Shown: positions 48,514-60,455 of the stretch, one piece after another | Layout of the letters: every line of letters begins with the position of its first letter | Position numbering within the stretch: position 1 is the stretch's first letter | Source: Euglena gracilis | Taxonomy: Eukaryota; Euglenida; Euglenophyceae; Euglenales | DNA: 64,000 bases | Direction: 5' to 3' | NCBI GenBank assembly: GCA_039621445.1 | Contig: CP154956.1 | Location: 8,741,443 to 8,805,442, forward strand | The notes under the pieces: generated by a model | Told to the model about the DNA's origin: nothing | The model's input: the letters and a program-made list of their open reading frames with translations, nothing else | Database searches by the model: none | Translations under genes and position numbers: made by a program

Positions 48514-48952
48514 GTGCGGTTTGCCTTTTGGCCCCAAAGTCTGCCACAGGATTACTTGCCTCAATGCGGCTACCAGGGGAGGGGGTCAGTGATCACCAAA
48601 AGTAGAATGGAAAAATTGGTGGAACAAAATCCCACCATTTTCTGCCATTTTGGCCGAGATTTCCTTTTTTTCCCCATGTGGTTTTTGAAAATTTCCAAAA
48701 ATTATCCATATTTCCCATTGAAAAAAATTGGTCAAACATAATCACATTTTTCTTCTGCCATTTTGGCCGAAACGAGCTAATTTCCATCTTAGGTTTTTTA
48801 TCCAATTTTCTTTAGCACCCCCCCCCCCCGGTGACGGGGGACAGACCACTTCTTCTTGGGCTTTTAAGCCTTAGACACTGGAGTGCTTCGGACCTTTGGC
48901 CATCCCTTGGGAAGGGGATTCCCCCAAACAAAGACTGGCCTCGCCGTTGTAA

Positions 48953-48983
<31 letters not shown>

Positions 48984-50139
48984 TAACGCTTGCCTCAATG
49001 GGTCCGTTGTTCCAAAGCGGTCCCCTTGGGCACTGACGATCTTGTCCACCTTGATAAAGTTGTGCAAAACGGCCTGCTTAGTGCCAAACAGCGTGCTCAT
49101 TTGGTGAGTGCTTACATTGGCAAAAAAAAGTTGGTGTGGACAAATGCACCGGAGGAATTAGATACTTGGAAAGTGAGTGGGTGGGGGGGGCTAGCTCTGC
49201 TGTGTGTCATTAATGACATCCCTAAATTCCGGAGGACCTGCAAAAGCATGAATTCAGGAAATCAGTAACACTGACCAGCACATGCCCCATATGCCGTAAT
49301 ATCATTCCAGTGACAGTTTATTTCCTTGGGATCCTATAGGGAAGGATTATTGCACTGTGGAGTAAGTGCAGTTCCCCCCTTTCGCAATGGGCATTCAACA
49401 GTTGCTTTTTTTGTTTGCTTTTTGTTGAACATGTGTAGTCCAGAATGCGCTACAAAAACTGCATTTCTTTCGGGAAACTTTGCATGAATGACAAGATTTC
49501 TGGTGAGGCGATTGCCGTTCATGAAAAGCCCCCCACCCTCAGGTCAAGCAGTCTGGATTCTGTCGCTTTAATGGGCTCCTTCTGTGTGCATTCCCAGCAT
49601 GTCCGTTGGCTCCCCTTCCCGTCCTTTTGCGCAGCACATGGCGGTGCAGGTCGAGCGCTGCTCCACCGAAAAGTACGTCGCGAGAGGCCCTTCCTTGGAC
49701 TGAGTGTGAATTTGGCCGAGATTTCAGTTTTCCCATTTGTGGAAGTGAAACCAAGAAGAACCCGAGGGGTTTCTGCTCCCTGACATGATGATTTGGTTGA
49801 ATTCCGCAGCAACACCAACGGCACCAGCACAAAACAGCAACTAAATTAATGGGGGGGGGCAAGGTTGGATCACAATGGGTAGGCGATCAACATGAAATTG
49901 AAGCAAGACCACAAGCCTTCAAACAATGCTTTCCGAAGGTGCATCAGTTCTCCTTCCAAGGTGCTCCAAAACCAATATCATGTGTACCTCTAACCCAGTC
50001 TTCACCCTAGCTTTATTCCTGAAACCCCATAATAACCCCAATGGCGAAGAAAGTTTCCGACATGAATTTGATTTCCCAAGGAAAAACAGGGGTTGGATGG
50101 CCGAAGCCCCTGGTAGGTACATCCAGGGGGGGGGGGAAT

Positions 50140-50570
50140 GCGTTTCGCATTTTTTTGCATTTTTGCGCATTTTTTGCGCATTTTTTTCAAATTTTCCAAA
50201 AATGCGCATTTTTGCGCATTTTTTCGCATTTTTTGCGCATTTTTTCGTTTTTTTCAGCACATTTTTTGGCTTTTTGGCACATTTTTTCGTGATTTTCCAA
50301 AATTTTCGCATTTTTTGACCATTTTTGCAAATTTTTGCAAAAATTTGAAATTTTCGACTTTTTTTTTGAAACTTACATTTTCCTCATTATTCTACATAAT
50401 TTCTTCAAATTTGGTGTCATTTTTGCATGTTTTTGGGTAATTTTTGCATTTTCGTGATTTTTGCGCATTTTTTCTCGGATTTTGCACATTTTTGCGCATT
50501 TTTTCCAAAAAGGCGCATTTTTTGCGCATTTTTTTGCGCATTTTTGCGCATTTTTGCGCATTTTTTCCGA
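50140..50570. repeat. GCGCATTTTTT minisatellite
   Basis: Units of GCGCA + T-run with AAATTTTCCAAAA spacers, in two blocks (50140-50300 and 50455-50570). Confidence 0.85.
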
Positions 50571-50689
50571 GGCCGGGCGAGCGCATTTCCCCCCCCCCCT
50601 AACATCTGTGGGACCCCTATATGTGTGTGTACATCTGCAACCTGCGCGTGTGTGCATGTATGTATGTATGAATGTATGTATGTCTGCAT

Positions 50690-50750
50690 GGATGGATGGA
50701 TGGATGGATGGATGGATGGATGAGTGGATGGATGGATGGATGGATGGATG
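50690..50750. repeat. (GGAT)n microsatellite
   Basis: Fourteen or so ATGG units. Confidence 0.9.
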
Positions 50751-50871
50751 CATGCATCTATGTATGAATGTATGCATCTGCCTGTGCTTTTGTGTTTTTC
50801 TGTTTCTCTCTCTCTCTTGGTTGAATGAAAGCTGATGGGACTCTTGGAGGGGCCTGACCCCGATCCAGCAG

Positions 50872-50979
50872 GTGCTGGTGAAGCATGTCGTGGCCCGGGG
50901 GCAGCGCGCCCACCAAATGAACCGCGCCAAGGCTGCTCTCCAGGCCACCAAGAACCTGATTGGGGACAAGCTGGTGAAG
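50872..50979 (+). CDS. SAC gene exon 24
   Basis: Acceptor CGATCCAGCAG, donor AAG|GTGCAC. Thirty-six codons VLVKHVVARGQRAHQMNRAK then AALQATKNLIGDKLVK. Basic and helical in appearance. Phase 0 at both ends. Confidence 0.85.
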
Positions 50980-51059
50980 GTGCACCGGCTGCATCTGTGT
51001 CGGCATCTGCATCAGTGCATGTTTTCTCAGAAAAAAAATTAAATTTTGGTGACCCGGGG

Positions 51060-51200
51060 GGAGTGGGTGTGTGAGCAGGGGGAGCAACAAAAGAGCACCG
51101 GTGTAAAGGGTCCCCGGCCACTCACCACACAACACACTGGGCCAGAAGCGAAGTTAGCACCGGCCATAAACAGACAAGAAGCTTGACTGCAACTAAGGGG
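51060..51200 (+). repeat. repeat family A, left part
   Basis: GGGGGAGCAACAAAAGAGCA, GTCCCCGGCCACTCACCACA, GGGCCAGAAGCGAAGTTAGC and CGGCCATAAACAGACAAGAA match 8135-8270. Confidence 0.8.
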
Positions 51201-51526
51201 AGTGGGTGTGTCCAACGACTAATACCCCCCTCCGGTTCTTAAAAAAAAAGCCTCTGTCATCCAGTGTTTCACCCAAACCGTTGATCTTTGTTTTTGGTGA
51301 TGTTTTGTTTGTGCATTTATTTCTTGATGTTGACCATCCAATCAGGATTTGTTTAAGGGTTGGTGACCCAGTTCGTTGCCCCCCCCTCCCCGTGGATGTT
51401 CCCCTGGATGTTATTTTCCTTCTTTTTTCAGATCCCACCCCCCCCACTTCCTTCAAAAATTCCAGGCATAGCAGGGTTGTATGGGAGGTCAGGCCAGGGT
51501 GTGATGCAAGGGCAGTATTATCATCA

Positions 51527-52236
51527 TGTCATATCATATTGTATCGTATCATATCGTACCATACCATACCATACCATACCATACCATACCATACAATACC
51601 ATACCATACCATACCATACCATACCATACCATACCATACCATACCATACCGTACAATACCATAGCACAGCACAGCATAGCATAGCATAACATAGCATAGC
51701 ATAGCATGGCATGGCATGGCATAGCATAGCATGGCATAGCATAGCATAGCATAGCATAGCATAGCATAGCATAGCATAGCATAGCATAGCATAGCATAGC
51801 ATAGCGTACATATCATATCATATCATATCATATCACATCATATCATACCATATCATGTCATATCATATCATATCATATCATATCATATCATATAATATCA
51901 TATCATATCATATCATATCATGTCATGTCATGTCATGCCATATCTTATCGTATCGTATCATATCATATCATACCATGCCATACCATACCATTATCATATC
52001 ATATCATACCATGCCATACCATACCATACCACCATACCATACCATACCATATCATATCATATCATATCATATCATATCATGTCATATCATATCCTCTTGT
52101 ATTGTATTGTATGGTATGGTATTGTATGGTATTGTATGGTATTGTATTGCATTGTATTGTATTGTATTGTGTTGTATTGTGTTGTATCGTATTGTATCGT
52201 ATTGTATCGTATTGTATCGTATTGTATCGTATTGTT
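51527..52236. repeat. second pentanucleotide satellite: CATAC, CATAG, CATAT, TATTG blocks
   Basis: CATAC (51545-51660), CATAG/CATGG (51661-51805), CATAT (51806-51930), mixed CATAC/CATAT (51960-52080), then TATTG/TATCG (52098-52236), the complement of the CAATA unit at 34 kb. Blocks are homogeneous and differ from neighbours by one base. Confidence 0.95.
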
Positions 52237-53934
52237 ATTGCACATATTTTAAGAAAAGTATATGTTATCATATATTGCATTGTTGTTGTTGTTGTTGTTG
52301 TTATATTAAGACACTTATTAGATTTGATTAGATTAGATGAGACAGGTCTCCATTCCACACCGCCCACTTAACCCAGGGTTCGATATAAGGAGGCTGTACG
52401 GGTTAGAGGAGAGGGGTGTTTCCCCCTGCTGGACCAGAATGGGGGGTCCGACCCCCCCCCCCCCCGTATGCATAACACATAATACATAATAAAAAATATA
52501 ATAATATTTTTAATTATATATGGTTTATGTTAAATTATATAATAATATATAATAATATATTAATAGTCTAATCTAATTTGCCGCAACGGTTTAGGGTGGA
52601 GTTCAAGTTTGGATAGGATGCGGAGTTAGGATTAGGGTACGGATAGAGGGAGGGAGGGTTGGGTGTGAGATGGGTAGGTGTCCCAGGTTCATGCCATCTG
52701 TCGGGTCACATGTGAGGGTCGATGAGCTGCGCTCTGGAGCTGCAGAGGGGTAAAATGTTTTCGGTTTTGTTTCCACTGTGAAACAGCCCGACAGTGGTTG
52801 ACAGGGGTTTTCTTAAGCCGGAGGGGACCCTATCTATCCCCCGAGGGGGGGGTCCAGCCAGCCAGCAGCTCAAATCCAACCAGCAGCCCAAATTTGGGCT
52901 GCTGGCCCCAGGGGGGGGGGGGGTCGAGTGAAATGAAGTTGGGTCCAGCCTGGCCGGAGGCCAGGCCGGCCGGCCGCAGGCTGGCCAGCCAACTGGGCTG
53001 CCCAGCTCACCTGTCCCTGTATTTTCCCCCCTCAGCACAGCTTCTTCCATCACAGCCCCCCAGCCTTGATCTGGCTCCATCCATCAAAATGTCGAGAAAG
53101 CAAAAAATATTTTTGCAAAATTTTGTTTTTTCATCGACCCAGCCCAGCCCAGCCCCCTCCAGCCCAGGACCCCCTCCCCCCCCTATACCCCTGGGCGCGG
53201 GGGTCCGGCCAGCAGCTCATTTCCAGCCATGAGCCTTTTTGCCAGCCAGAGGCTGGACCCCCCCGGGGGGTCCTTAAGAAAACCCCTGGTGGGGGGGGGG
53301 TGGGCGGGTGGGGGGGCCCTCGGGGGCTCGGGGGGGGGGTGGGGGGGGGGGGGGGGGGGGGGGGGGGGGGCGGTGGTGGCTGCCGGATTGGCTCCCATAC
53401 AGCGGCGTCTGGCTGCAGAGAGGAGAGCAGACATGGCAGTGAGGAAGTCCGGGCTTTTTTTCTTTAAGAAAAAGAGAGGTGGGGTCCCACCTCTCCCTTG
53501 CAAATGTGTGCTTAAATTACAATGACTGCGAAGTTCATGCAAATACATAAAATATGTTTGAATATGTATGCACACATGGCCAGAGAACTGAGCCATAATG
53601 CACACAGCGCTTATTTCAGCGATTGTATATTCCAGAATTTGACACATTGGTTTCTCAAATCCCACAGTTCAGGTGCCGGATAGCATATCAAATGAAAGCT
53701 CTCATCAAGACCTTTTAAATGATACCCCTTGACTCAGCCACACTGCACGGGGCATTTAGTGCCCGGGTGGGAGGGTGGCCAACCCCCCCACTACCCTCAG
53801 GATTTCTGGATTCCCGTTAAAGCCCAGGGGTGGCCCACCAGACCAATAAACCAATAAAAGTTGGATGTAGAGGTACACATGATATGCATACAGACATATA
53901 TGTAGAGGTAGAGGTGTGTGTGTATATATTAAAT

Positions 53935-54008
53935 AATATATGTATGTATGTATTTTTATAGGTGTATATACACACACACATATATATATACACATATATA
54001 TATGTATA

Positions 54009-54039
<31 letters not shown>

Positions 54040-54040
54040 G
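53935..54040. repeat. TATG/(TA)n microsatellite
   Basis: GTATGTATG then ACACACATATATATA tracts. Confidence 0.9.
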
Positions 54041-54419
54041 CACAGACATATACATATGCATTAACAAAAACGTACACATGTGGATCCCCCCCAGTTTGAA
54101 GGAGGAGGCGGGGGGTCTGGACTCTCCTCCTGGGGGGGGGTAGTCTGGCCCCTCCCTCTCCAAAACTGCCGCTCACTGAATACCCTGGCCCCACCAATAC
54201 CCCCACCCCCACCTGGGCTGGTGCCATATCTGTACCTCACCCTCAGACCGCCCGGAATGTACTTTTCACTTTTGGTGGTTTTTTTTTTTGCGCACCTGCA
54301 CATTCTTTTTTGACCAACTGTGTTGCCATCACATCACGAGGCGGCGAATCCATCAGCTGAAACCCGGATGCGCATTTTCACTAAGCCTACCTAAAGTTTT
54401 GCAACCAAACAAGAAAATT

Positions 54420-54613
<194 letters not shown>

Positions 54614-54649
54614 CACATTCCCGGCCGGCTAAGTCACCCCCCACCCCAG

Positions 54650-54772
54650 GCCCGCAACGTACTGAAGGACCCCAAGGTGAAGGCCGCCCAGGGCGTCGCT
54701 GCGGTGTCCAGCGGGCTGTCCAAGGCGTTCAACAGCACCCCCATGTCCAAACTGTTCGCCAAGAAGCCCTGA
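54650..54772 (+). CDS. SAC gene exon 25 (terminal, stop TGA)
   Basis: Acceptor CCACCCCAG. Peptide [40 protein letters not shown], then TGA at 54770-54772. Joins exon 24 in phase 0. Rich in Lys, Ala and Ser, like an amphipathic tail. Confidence 0.85.
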   Translation, partial: ARNVLKDPKVKAAQGVAAVSSGLSKAFNSTPMSKLFAKKP

Positions 54773-55939
54773 CCCCCTCCCCCTCCTCCTCCTCGATGCG
54801 CCGACCTACACCCCCTGGGCAGGCGTTTGCTGCTGGGCTTCCACCCCCCCCCACGCAAACCCGAACAATCCTGCCCCGCCCCCTAAACCCCGGGTTTGCA
54901 TTGTATTTCAGACGGATATCAACACTCTCGGAGGGGATCACTTTGGGGGGGGGCATGTTTTTATTTTGGGGTTTTTATTTATTAGCTTTTTCCTCCCTGG
55001 CCCCAGCAGATTTAAACTGCTTTCAACTGTAGTCAAGTGTCAGTTTTGTGTCCTCCAGCTCTTTTCCAAAATGCACAAAATGGATGTCTAATTGTTCCCA
55101 AATTTTGCATGATCTCCCCGAACGACCCTTGAAAGCGGGCTTTTCATCGGGGGCTCTGTGTTCAAGTCCTGATATCAAATGCCCCAGGAGGGGCTTTATA
55201 TTTGAGGATCTTTATGATTCCTTACCCCCCACCCTGGGATGGCGTGGGACGATAGCTGCTGCAAACTCGGCCTTTGGACACCGTGGATGATGGGGGGATG
55301 GGGTCGTTTCAGTCGATCCCTTCCATCTTACTTTTTCTCCTTGGAAAACAAATTTCTTAATTGATTGGGCAGACCCAACCTGGCGGGAAGAAGGGAATTC
55401 TTGCCAGTGCGATTACCCCCCCCCCTTTCTTTGGCAAATAGACACTGAATTTTGATTCAATTTTATTTTGAATGAAATATCAAACACTATTATTTAACAA
55501 ACCCAATCGCACAGATAAAAAATCGTAATAGGCGTTTAATGAAAGAAGAAGAGAAACAGCTCTAAGAATGGGAAGGGATTTGTCAACGGTGTTCAGCCCA
55601 GTCTTGCCCCCCCCCCCCCCCGGGCAACAGCAAGCGGTCTGATTCCCGACCCACCACCTCTTCCCCTTCGCTGACCTTCTTTCTCCCTCTCGCCCTCTCC
55701 CTGACTCTCCTCACTCCCAGGACGCCCAGCCTGAGAAAAGCATTGCGTGCAACTCCGGTTCATGCCCGGCCAGAGCCGGGGCAGCGCAGCTCAGGCTGGC
55801 AGCCACCTGTTTATGGGCTGGGCCGGGCTGGCCGGGTGGCCCAGCCCAGCGGGTGGCCCAAACCGTATCCAATTTTCAATTTTGGAACTTTGTATTGGAT
55901 TCTGACCAGGGGTCGTTCACAGGGTTCGATATAAGGAGG

Positions 55940-56740
55940 GCGTAAACCCCCCCCCCCAAATATAAAACCCCCCCGGTTTTATATTTGGGCGGAAATTTCA
56001 AGACCCCGAGGGGGGGGTTTTATATTTGGGGGGGGTTTTATATTCGGTCGGAAAAATCAACTTCCCCGCGGGATCCGGTAGTCACTTTTTTGGTCCAAAA
56101 TCACAAATACGCCCACCCTTGGGGAGTCCAAAAACTTCATTTTTCGGGCGAAGGAGCAATTTTGACATGTTTTTGGTAAAAATTGTTCCCAAATCTGCCA
56201 AAAATCACAATTTCGGGAGAGAATTGTCGAAAAATTTTACTTCCGGCGCTTCGCGCCGTAGGGGGGGGTTTTATATTTGGGCGATTTCAAGGTCCTCAGG
56301 GGGGGTTTTATATTTGGGGGGGGTTTTGTATTTGGGGGGGTTTTTATATTTGGGGGGGGTTTACATGGTTTAGGTGGGGGGGTGTCCCCCACCCCCCCCC
56401 CCCTCCTGGCCCGCAGGGGGGGGTCCGGACCACCCCCCCCCCACCTGCAAGGGGGGTCCGGACCGACCCTCGGGGGCAAAAATTGACCCCCCAAAAAGGG
56501 TCAATTTTTTCCTCCGGCGCTTCACGCCGAAAATTTTTTGCATTTTTGGCACATTTTTGCCCAAAAAGTGCCCAAAATGGCACTTTTGGTCGTTTTGGGG
56601 GGTCAAAAAATTTCGGCCACCCTGACCGCGCACCTGTTTAGGTGGGGGGGGGCCCCCCCCCCCCCCCCCCCCTCCTGGCCCGCAGGGGGGGTCCGGACCA
56701 CCCCCCCCCCACCTGTCCTTATATCGAACCCTGGTCGTTC
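55940..56740. repeat. repeat family F: GGGGTTTTATATTTGGGG units with GCGCTTCGCGCC hairpin
   Basis: GGGGGTTTTATATTTGGGGG occurs about eight times (55965-56365). Hairpins CCGGCGCTTCGCGCCG (about 56241) and CCGGCGCTTCACGCCG (about 56514) are followed or preceded by AAAATTTT. GGTCCGGACCACCCCCC units recur at 56420-56465 and 56690-56712. Confidence 0.7.
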
Positions 56741-57095
56741 AGCCTTTTTCCAGCCTCGGACGCCCCTCCCCCCCCATCAATGACGTTATTCATTTTTGCA
56801 GCCACCCCAAGGGTGGCCGGAAGGTTACAATTTTTTGGTTTTTGAGGTGGGGGGGTGCAAATATATATGGGCCAAAAATGGCCAAAATGGGTCAGAAAAG
56901 GGCTGGCCAGAGCAAATTTTGGGTCAATTTTTTTTTGCAGATTTGGCAGTTTTGATTAAGCTTTTTTTGCAGTTTCGATTTTTCCCAGTTCCAGCCGGGG
57001 TCCCCATGGGTGGCAGGGGGCCAGCCTTTTCTTGCCAGCCCAAATTTTCCAGCCAGCTGGGACCCCCCCCTCCCGAGGCTCTGTAAGCGACGCCC
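56735..57095 (+). repeat. repeat family C copy 3
   Basis: GGGTCAGAAAAGGGCTGGCC, AGAGCAAATTTTGGGTCAAT, CCAGCCCAAATTTTCCAGCC in the same order as at 34.8 and 44.7 kb. Confidence 0.75.
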
Positions 57096-57229
57096 TGATT
57101 CGAACTGTCTGTGACCGTATGCTAACAATGTTATTCTTTCCAAATCGCTCCGGCGATTTTGTTCAGAGTATTTTCTCTCTCCTGGGTCAAATTATGAACC
57201 CCCCCCCCTGTGGGTGGGTGGGTGGTTTC

Positions 57230-57592
57230 TTTCAGGGTGATTGACTGTATTTTTTTTGGCCCAAACCCCTTCCCTCCAGGGTCCAGGGGGGAGGGGGTTG
57301 GACACTCACCACACAGCAAACTGGGCCAGAAGCGAAGTTAGTGCTGGCCATATACAGACAAAGAAGCCATAGTGCAACTCAGAGGGGGGGGGTTGGCAAC
57401 AAAACCACCAAACCACTAAAGTGACTGGCGCCGAAGGCACGGAAAAAATTCCTTTCGTGTTTTTGGTCAATTTTCCCTTAGATTCCAGAGGGGAGGGGTA
57501 GTGACTGCCTGGTTCCCCCCTCCAAAAAAGGGGGGTGACTGACTGGTTTTTGGAAGTAACGAAGTGACCCCCAGGGTCGGTAAAAATGGTCA
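57230..57592 (+). repeat. repeat family A, most complete copy, no insertion
   Basis: Runs through CTCACCACACAGCAAACTGG, CCAGAAGCGAAGTTAGTGC, AGACAAAGAAGCCATAGTGC, ACCACTAAAGTGACTGGCGC, TTTTTGGTCAATTTTCCCTT, GGTGACTGACTGGTTTTTGG and GACCCCCAGGGTCGGTAAAA. An empty-site relative of the copy split by the 8.3-10.1 kb transposon. Confidence 0.8.
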
Positions 57593-57627
57593 AGTTGGTG
57601 CTAACCGACGTTGTGTCCTGCCTGCAG

Positions 57628-57698
57628 AGGTCGTCCTGTTGTTATGGATGCGGCAACTTCCAGCGGCGGCAAGAACGGTGGTTCGGACATTGCATACA
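57628..57698 (+). CDS. second gene, exon 1 (ATG at 57644)
   Basis: Follows GTCCTGCCTGCAG, which could be a trans-splice or cis acceptor. The first ATG opens MDAATSSGGKNGGSDIAY, then A|GTGTGC (57699). Phase 1 end joins exon 2 as Ser. Small, polar, Gly/Ser-rich start. The gene runs off the right edge of the window. Confidence 0.65.
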
Positions 57699-57793
57699 GT
57701 GTGCCCGCCGATAATCATTCCCAATCTAAACAGCAATCCCAGGACTCTTATGAGTGGCACGCATACTTCCATTTCTGGGTTTCATATGGCCTG

Positions 57794-57796
<3 letters not shown>

Positions 57797-57886
<90 letters not shown>
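57797..57886. repeat. (CA)n microsatellite
   Basis: About 45 uninterrupted CA units. Confidence 0.95.
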
Positions 57887-58167
57887 CACGTGGGAACTAT
57901 AAGACCCCCCCGGGGGGGGTCCTAAAGTTCACCCCACAATGGACACCCCCTTTATTTGTAGTAGGGTTAGGTGCGCACATGCTAATTTGCGCTACATGGC
58001 TATGTTGCGCTACATGGCTATGTTGCGCAACATAGCCAATTGGCGCAACATAGCCAATTAGCGCAAATTAGCATGTGGGCACCTAACCCTACTCCTTCAA
58101 TTAAGGGGGGTGTCCATCGTGGGGTGAATTTTAGGACCCCCCCGGGGGGGTATTATAATTCCCACCT
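57886..58167. repeat. 282-bp near-perfect palindrome (foldback element)
   Basis: The two arms (57886-58026 and 58027-58167) are near-perfect reverse complements centred on TGTTGC|GCAACA. Shared blocks include GTGGGAAYTATAA, ACCCCCCCGGGGGGGTCCTA, TTCACCCCAC, ATGGACACCCCC, TAGGGTTAGGTGCGCACATG and CTAATTTGCGCT, in mirrored order. No coding frame. It sits at the end of a (CA)n run, with no clear target duplication. Confidence 0.85.
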
Positions 58168-58269
58168 GCCATATATATTTCGATGATTTTTTGTGTATCA
58201 TATGACAATTTATGTATTTCTTCTTCAACAACTGCAACGGAGGGTGGGGAGCATACCATTGCTTAACAC

Positions 58270-58530
58270 CTGTCCCCCCCCCCGGGGGGATGACTGACTG
58301 GTTTTCTGGCCAAGAGCCCCCGGGGGGGGGGTAAAAAAGTGGTTGGCCCAAGGCGCAAGAAATTTCTGGATTTTTTGAGGCTTTTTGGCAATATTGCCTT
58401 GCCAACATAAGTGCATTCAAGAGTGGCCGATCCCCCCCAGTGGGGTGAAGTGATTGACTTTTTTCTCTCTCGAAAAAGTGACTGAATGGGTTTTTCGGAG
58501 TGGAAAGTGCCCCCCCCCCCCCGGGGGTCA
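58270..58530 (+). repeat. diverged repeat family A copy
   Basis: GGATGACTGACTGGTTTTCTGG, GTTGGCCCAAGGCGCAAG, CAAGAGTGGCCGATCCC and AAAAGTGACTGAATGGGTTTTT follow family A order but are more diverged. Confidence 0.6.
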
Positions 58531-59145
58531 CTAAGCAATGGTATGGTGGGGATCGCAGTTTAAGATGAAGAGGTCGGTCTTCTTGAGTTAAGGGGGGTCC
58601 CGGACTCTCTGCTATTGGGGGTGTGCAGCGACCTCGGCTTGTTTTTTTGATGTACGCAGGACCACCCCAGAGAGGCCAAATCCCCCAAGCTTCAAAATTT
58701 TTGGGCATTTTTCACAAATTCTAGACATGGAGGCCCACAACTGCATTTTGACCCTTTTTTTGGCGGTATTGTTTTTCCAGCACAGTGCTTCGCCGATGAA
58801 TTCTTCATTTCCGCTCTGCCATGGTTTGGTGGACTTACCGAAGCAGGTCACACCTCAGGCGTTATGGGAAACTGAACGCACAGTTTAGATGGGGGAGTTT
58901 CAGGGCTGCATTTCAGGTTGTGTCCCTGGACGTTTAAATACCTTTTTTCCTTATTTTTATTGTTTTTTATTTTTATTGTTTTTAACTTTTTCATCATTTA
59001 CAAATTTTTTTAATTATTTTTTTGACTCTGCGACAATCGCCGGAGTCGGAAACCTGCACAGCAGAGAGGGGGGTTACCCGGACCACCCCTTCATGTTGCC
59101 TTAAGACGAACACTGGTGCCCACCCCCACCATCATCGTTTCCCAG

Positions 59146-59229
59146 GCGAGGTCAGAGTGGCGGACCTCCTGAAAGGCGCGGCCATCCCGACCCTGGCCCC
59201 CCTGCGGAAGCGGCCCGCGGAAACGTTCG
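59146..59229 (+). CDS. second gene, exon 2
   Basis: Acceptor CGTTTCCCAG, donor TTCG|GTGTGC. Peptide SEVRVADLLKGAAIPTLAPL, then RKRPAETF. GC-rich third positions. Phase 1 at both ends. Confidence 0.75.
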
Positions 59230-59862
59230 GTGTGCGCCACCATCTTTTGTTTTATTTTGTTGAATTATTTTAAAAAATTTATATAGAATTTTTATTAATT
59301 TTTTTAAAATTATTAAACTAAATATTGTTGTTGTTGTTGTTTTTGTTATTGTTTTGTATTTATGTTATGTTATGTTTTTTTATTGATTTATTTTTTGATT
59401 TTGGCCTGGCACTGGGTTGCAACACTCCACATATGCAATTCCCCAGGCAAAGAAACCCTCTCTGGCGCGCAATGTAAACCAGGCCAAAGCCGGGACTGAC
59501 ATTCCCTGGGCACTCCAAGGAAGGCACCCGATTCCGACCCTTGCCCCTCCACATCGCCAAGGGTGAAGGTGCTCAGGCAAGGCACTCTTGCACCGAAGGC
59601 CTGAAAAAAAGGGTCGCGCGTGTCAGTTTCTGCCTAGCGTTCTGCAAACACTCACCCCCCCTCCTGCCCCCAGGGAAACAGTGCCTGCCTTCGCACCTTC
59701 GGGGGGGGGGGGTATTCAGACCCCCCCCCCTCCTGGGTTGGTGAAACCCAGCCTTGGGTGCATTTCGCTAACACCACAGCTTTAAGCTTGAAAGTTTGGC
59801 TTGCCTTTTTTTGCTGTTGTGCATTTGGAAAGCTGCCTTTGTGTTATCTCATGGCCCCCCAG

Positions 59863-59953
59863 TCCCACAGAGCCCCCAAAGTCCGGACCCTCGTGCCCCT
59901 GGCCCCAATCCTGACATTCCTGCACACGGCCACTATTGTTTGTGTCCTGACCA
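59863..59953 (+). CDS. second gene, exon 3
   Basis: Acceptor CATGGCCCCCCAG, strong donor CA|GTAAGT. In the phase set by exons 2 and 4 it reads VPQSPQSPDPRAPGPNPDIP, then AHGHYCLCPDQ. Pro-rich. Another frame (VRTLVPLAPILTFLHT) looks hydrophobic but does not keep phase. Confidence 0.6.
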
Positions 59954-60050
59954 GTAAGTGGGGTGTTAAAGGGACGCAGTTTAGGCACATATATGTTTTT
60001 AATTGTATTCAATTATAGATCACAGGACATCGTGGGACATATAAGTATAT

Positions 60051-60075
60051 AATTGATTGATTGATTGATTGATTC

Positions 60076-60118
<43 letters not shown>
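60051..60118. repeat. (ATTG)n microsatellite
   Basis: About 17 GATT units with one CATT. Confidence 0.95.
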
Positions 60119-60119
60119 A

Positions 60120-60455
60120 ATCCCCCCCCCCGGTTCGGAGGACACCTTTTCGGAGGTTTGGCCAAGTTTTTGGCCAAAATCGGCCAAAAAAAATGGCCAA
60201 AATGCTGCTTTTTGGTACTTTTGGGCAAAAGTATGACAGAATTGTCCAAATTTCGAAGCACACTCGAAGCACCAGAAGGAAATGTTTGGCCCTTTGGGGG
60301 GGTTGGGGTCCCAGGCACCCACATATTTTTTTTTGACCCCTTGTCCAACGCCCCCTCCCCCTCCCGGTAGGAGGACCCCTTTTGTCCAACGACCGCCCCC
60401 CCCCCCCCCGCCCTGGTCGGAAGGCAGACGTTACCGGTCGTTGTATATTGGGGGG
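60120..60455 (+). repeat. repeat family E copy 2
   Basis: GGTTCGGAGGACACCTTTTC, GAGGTTTGGCCAAGTTTTTGG, TTTTTTTTTGACCCCTTGTCC and CGTTACCGGTCGTTG match 33395-33790. Here too the copy abuts a simple-repeat array. Confidence 0.75.

Larger units (their letters stand above)
48514..50871. other. SAC intron 23, no exon seen
   Basis: C-run at 48958-48982, GCGCATTTTT minisatellite (50140-50570) and GGAT tetranucleotide tract (50690-50750). Confidence 0.5.
54773..57627. other. intergenic region between the SAC gene and the second gene
   Basis: SAC 3' UTR sequence presumably lies just after 54772; no polyadenylation signal is clear. The rest is C/G runs, repeat F (55940-56740), repeat C (56735-57095) and repeat A (57230-57592). 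No other gene seen. Confidence 0.6.
57699..59145. other. second gene, intron 1
   Basis: Holds (CA)n at 57797-57886, the foldback element at 57886-58167 and family A-like words at 58275-58520. No exon seen between 58520 and 59145. Confidence 0.55.

Noticed and set aside
53293-53525. Gly/Trp-rich open frames around the 53.3-kb G-run
   Set aside because: Poly-G low complexity; no splice signals in phase with SAC exons 24 and 25.
57961-57972. TAGGGTTAGG as telomeric repeat
   Set aside because: A single occurrence inside the foldback arm, mirr­ored in the other arm; not an array.
59863-59953. Hydrophobic frame VRTLVPLAPILTFLHTATIV as a membrane segment
   Set aside because: That frame does not match the phase of exons 2 and 4 of the second gene. 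The Pro-rich frame does.
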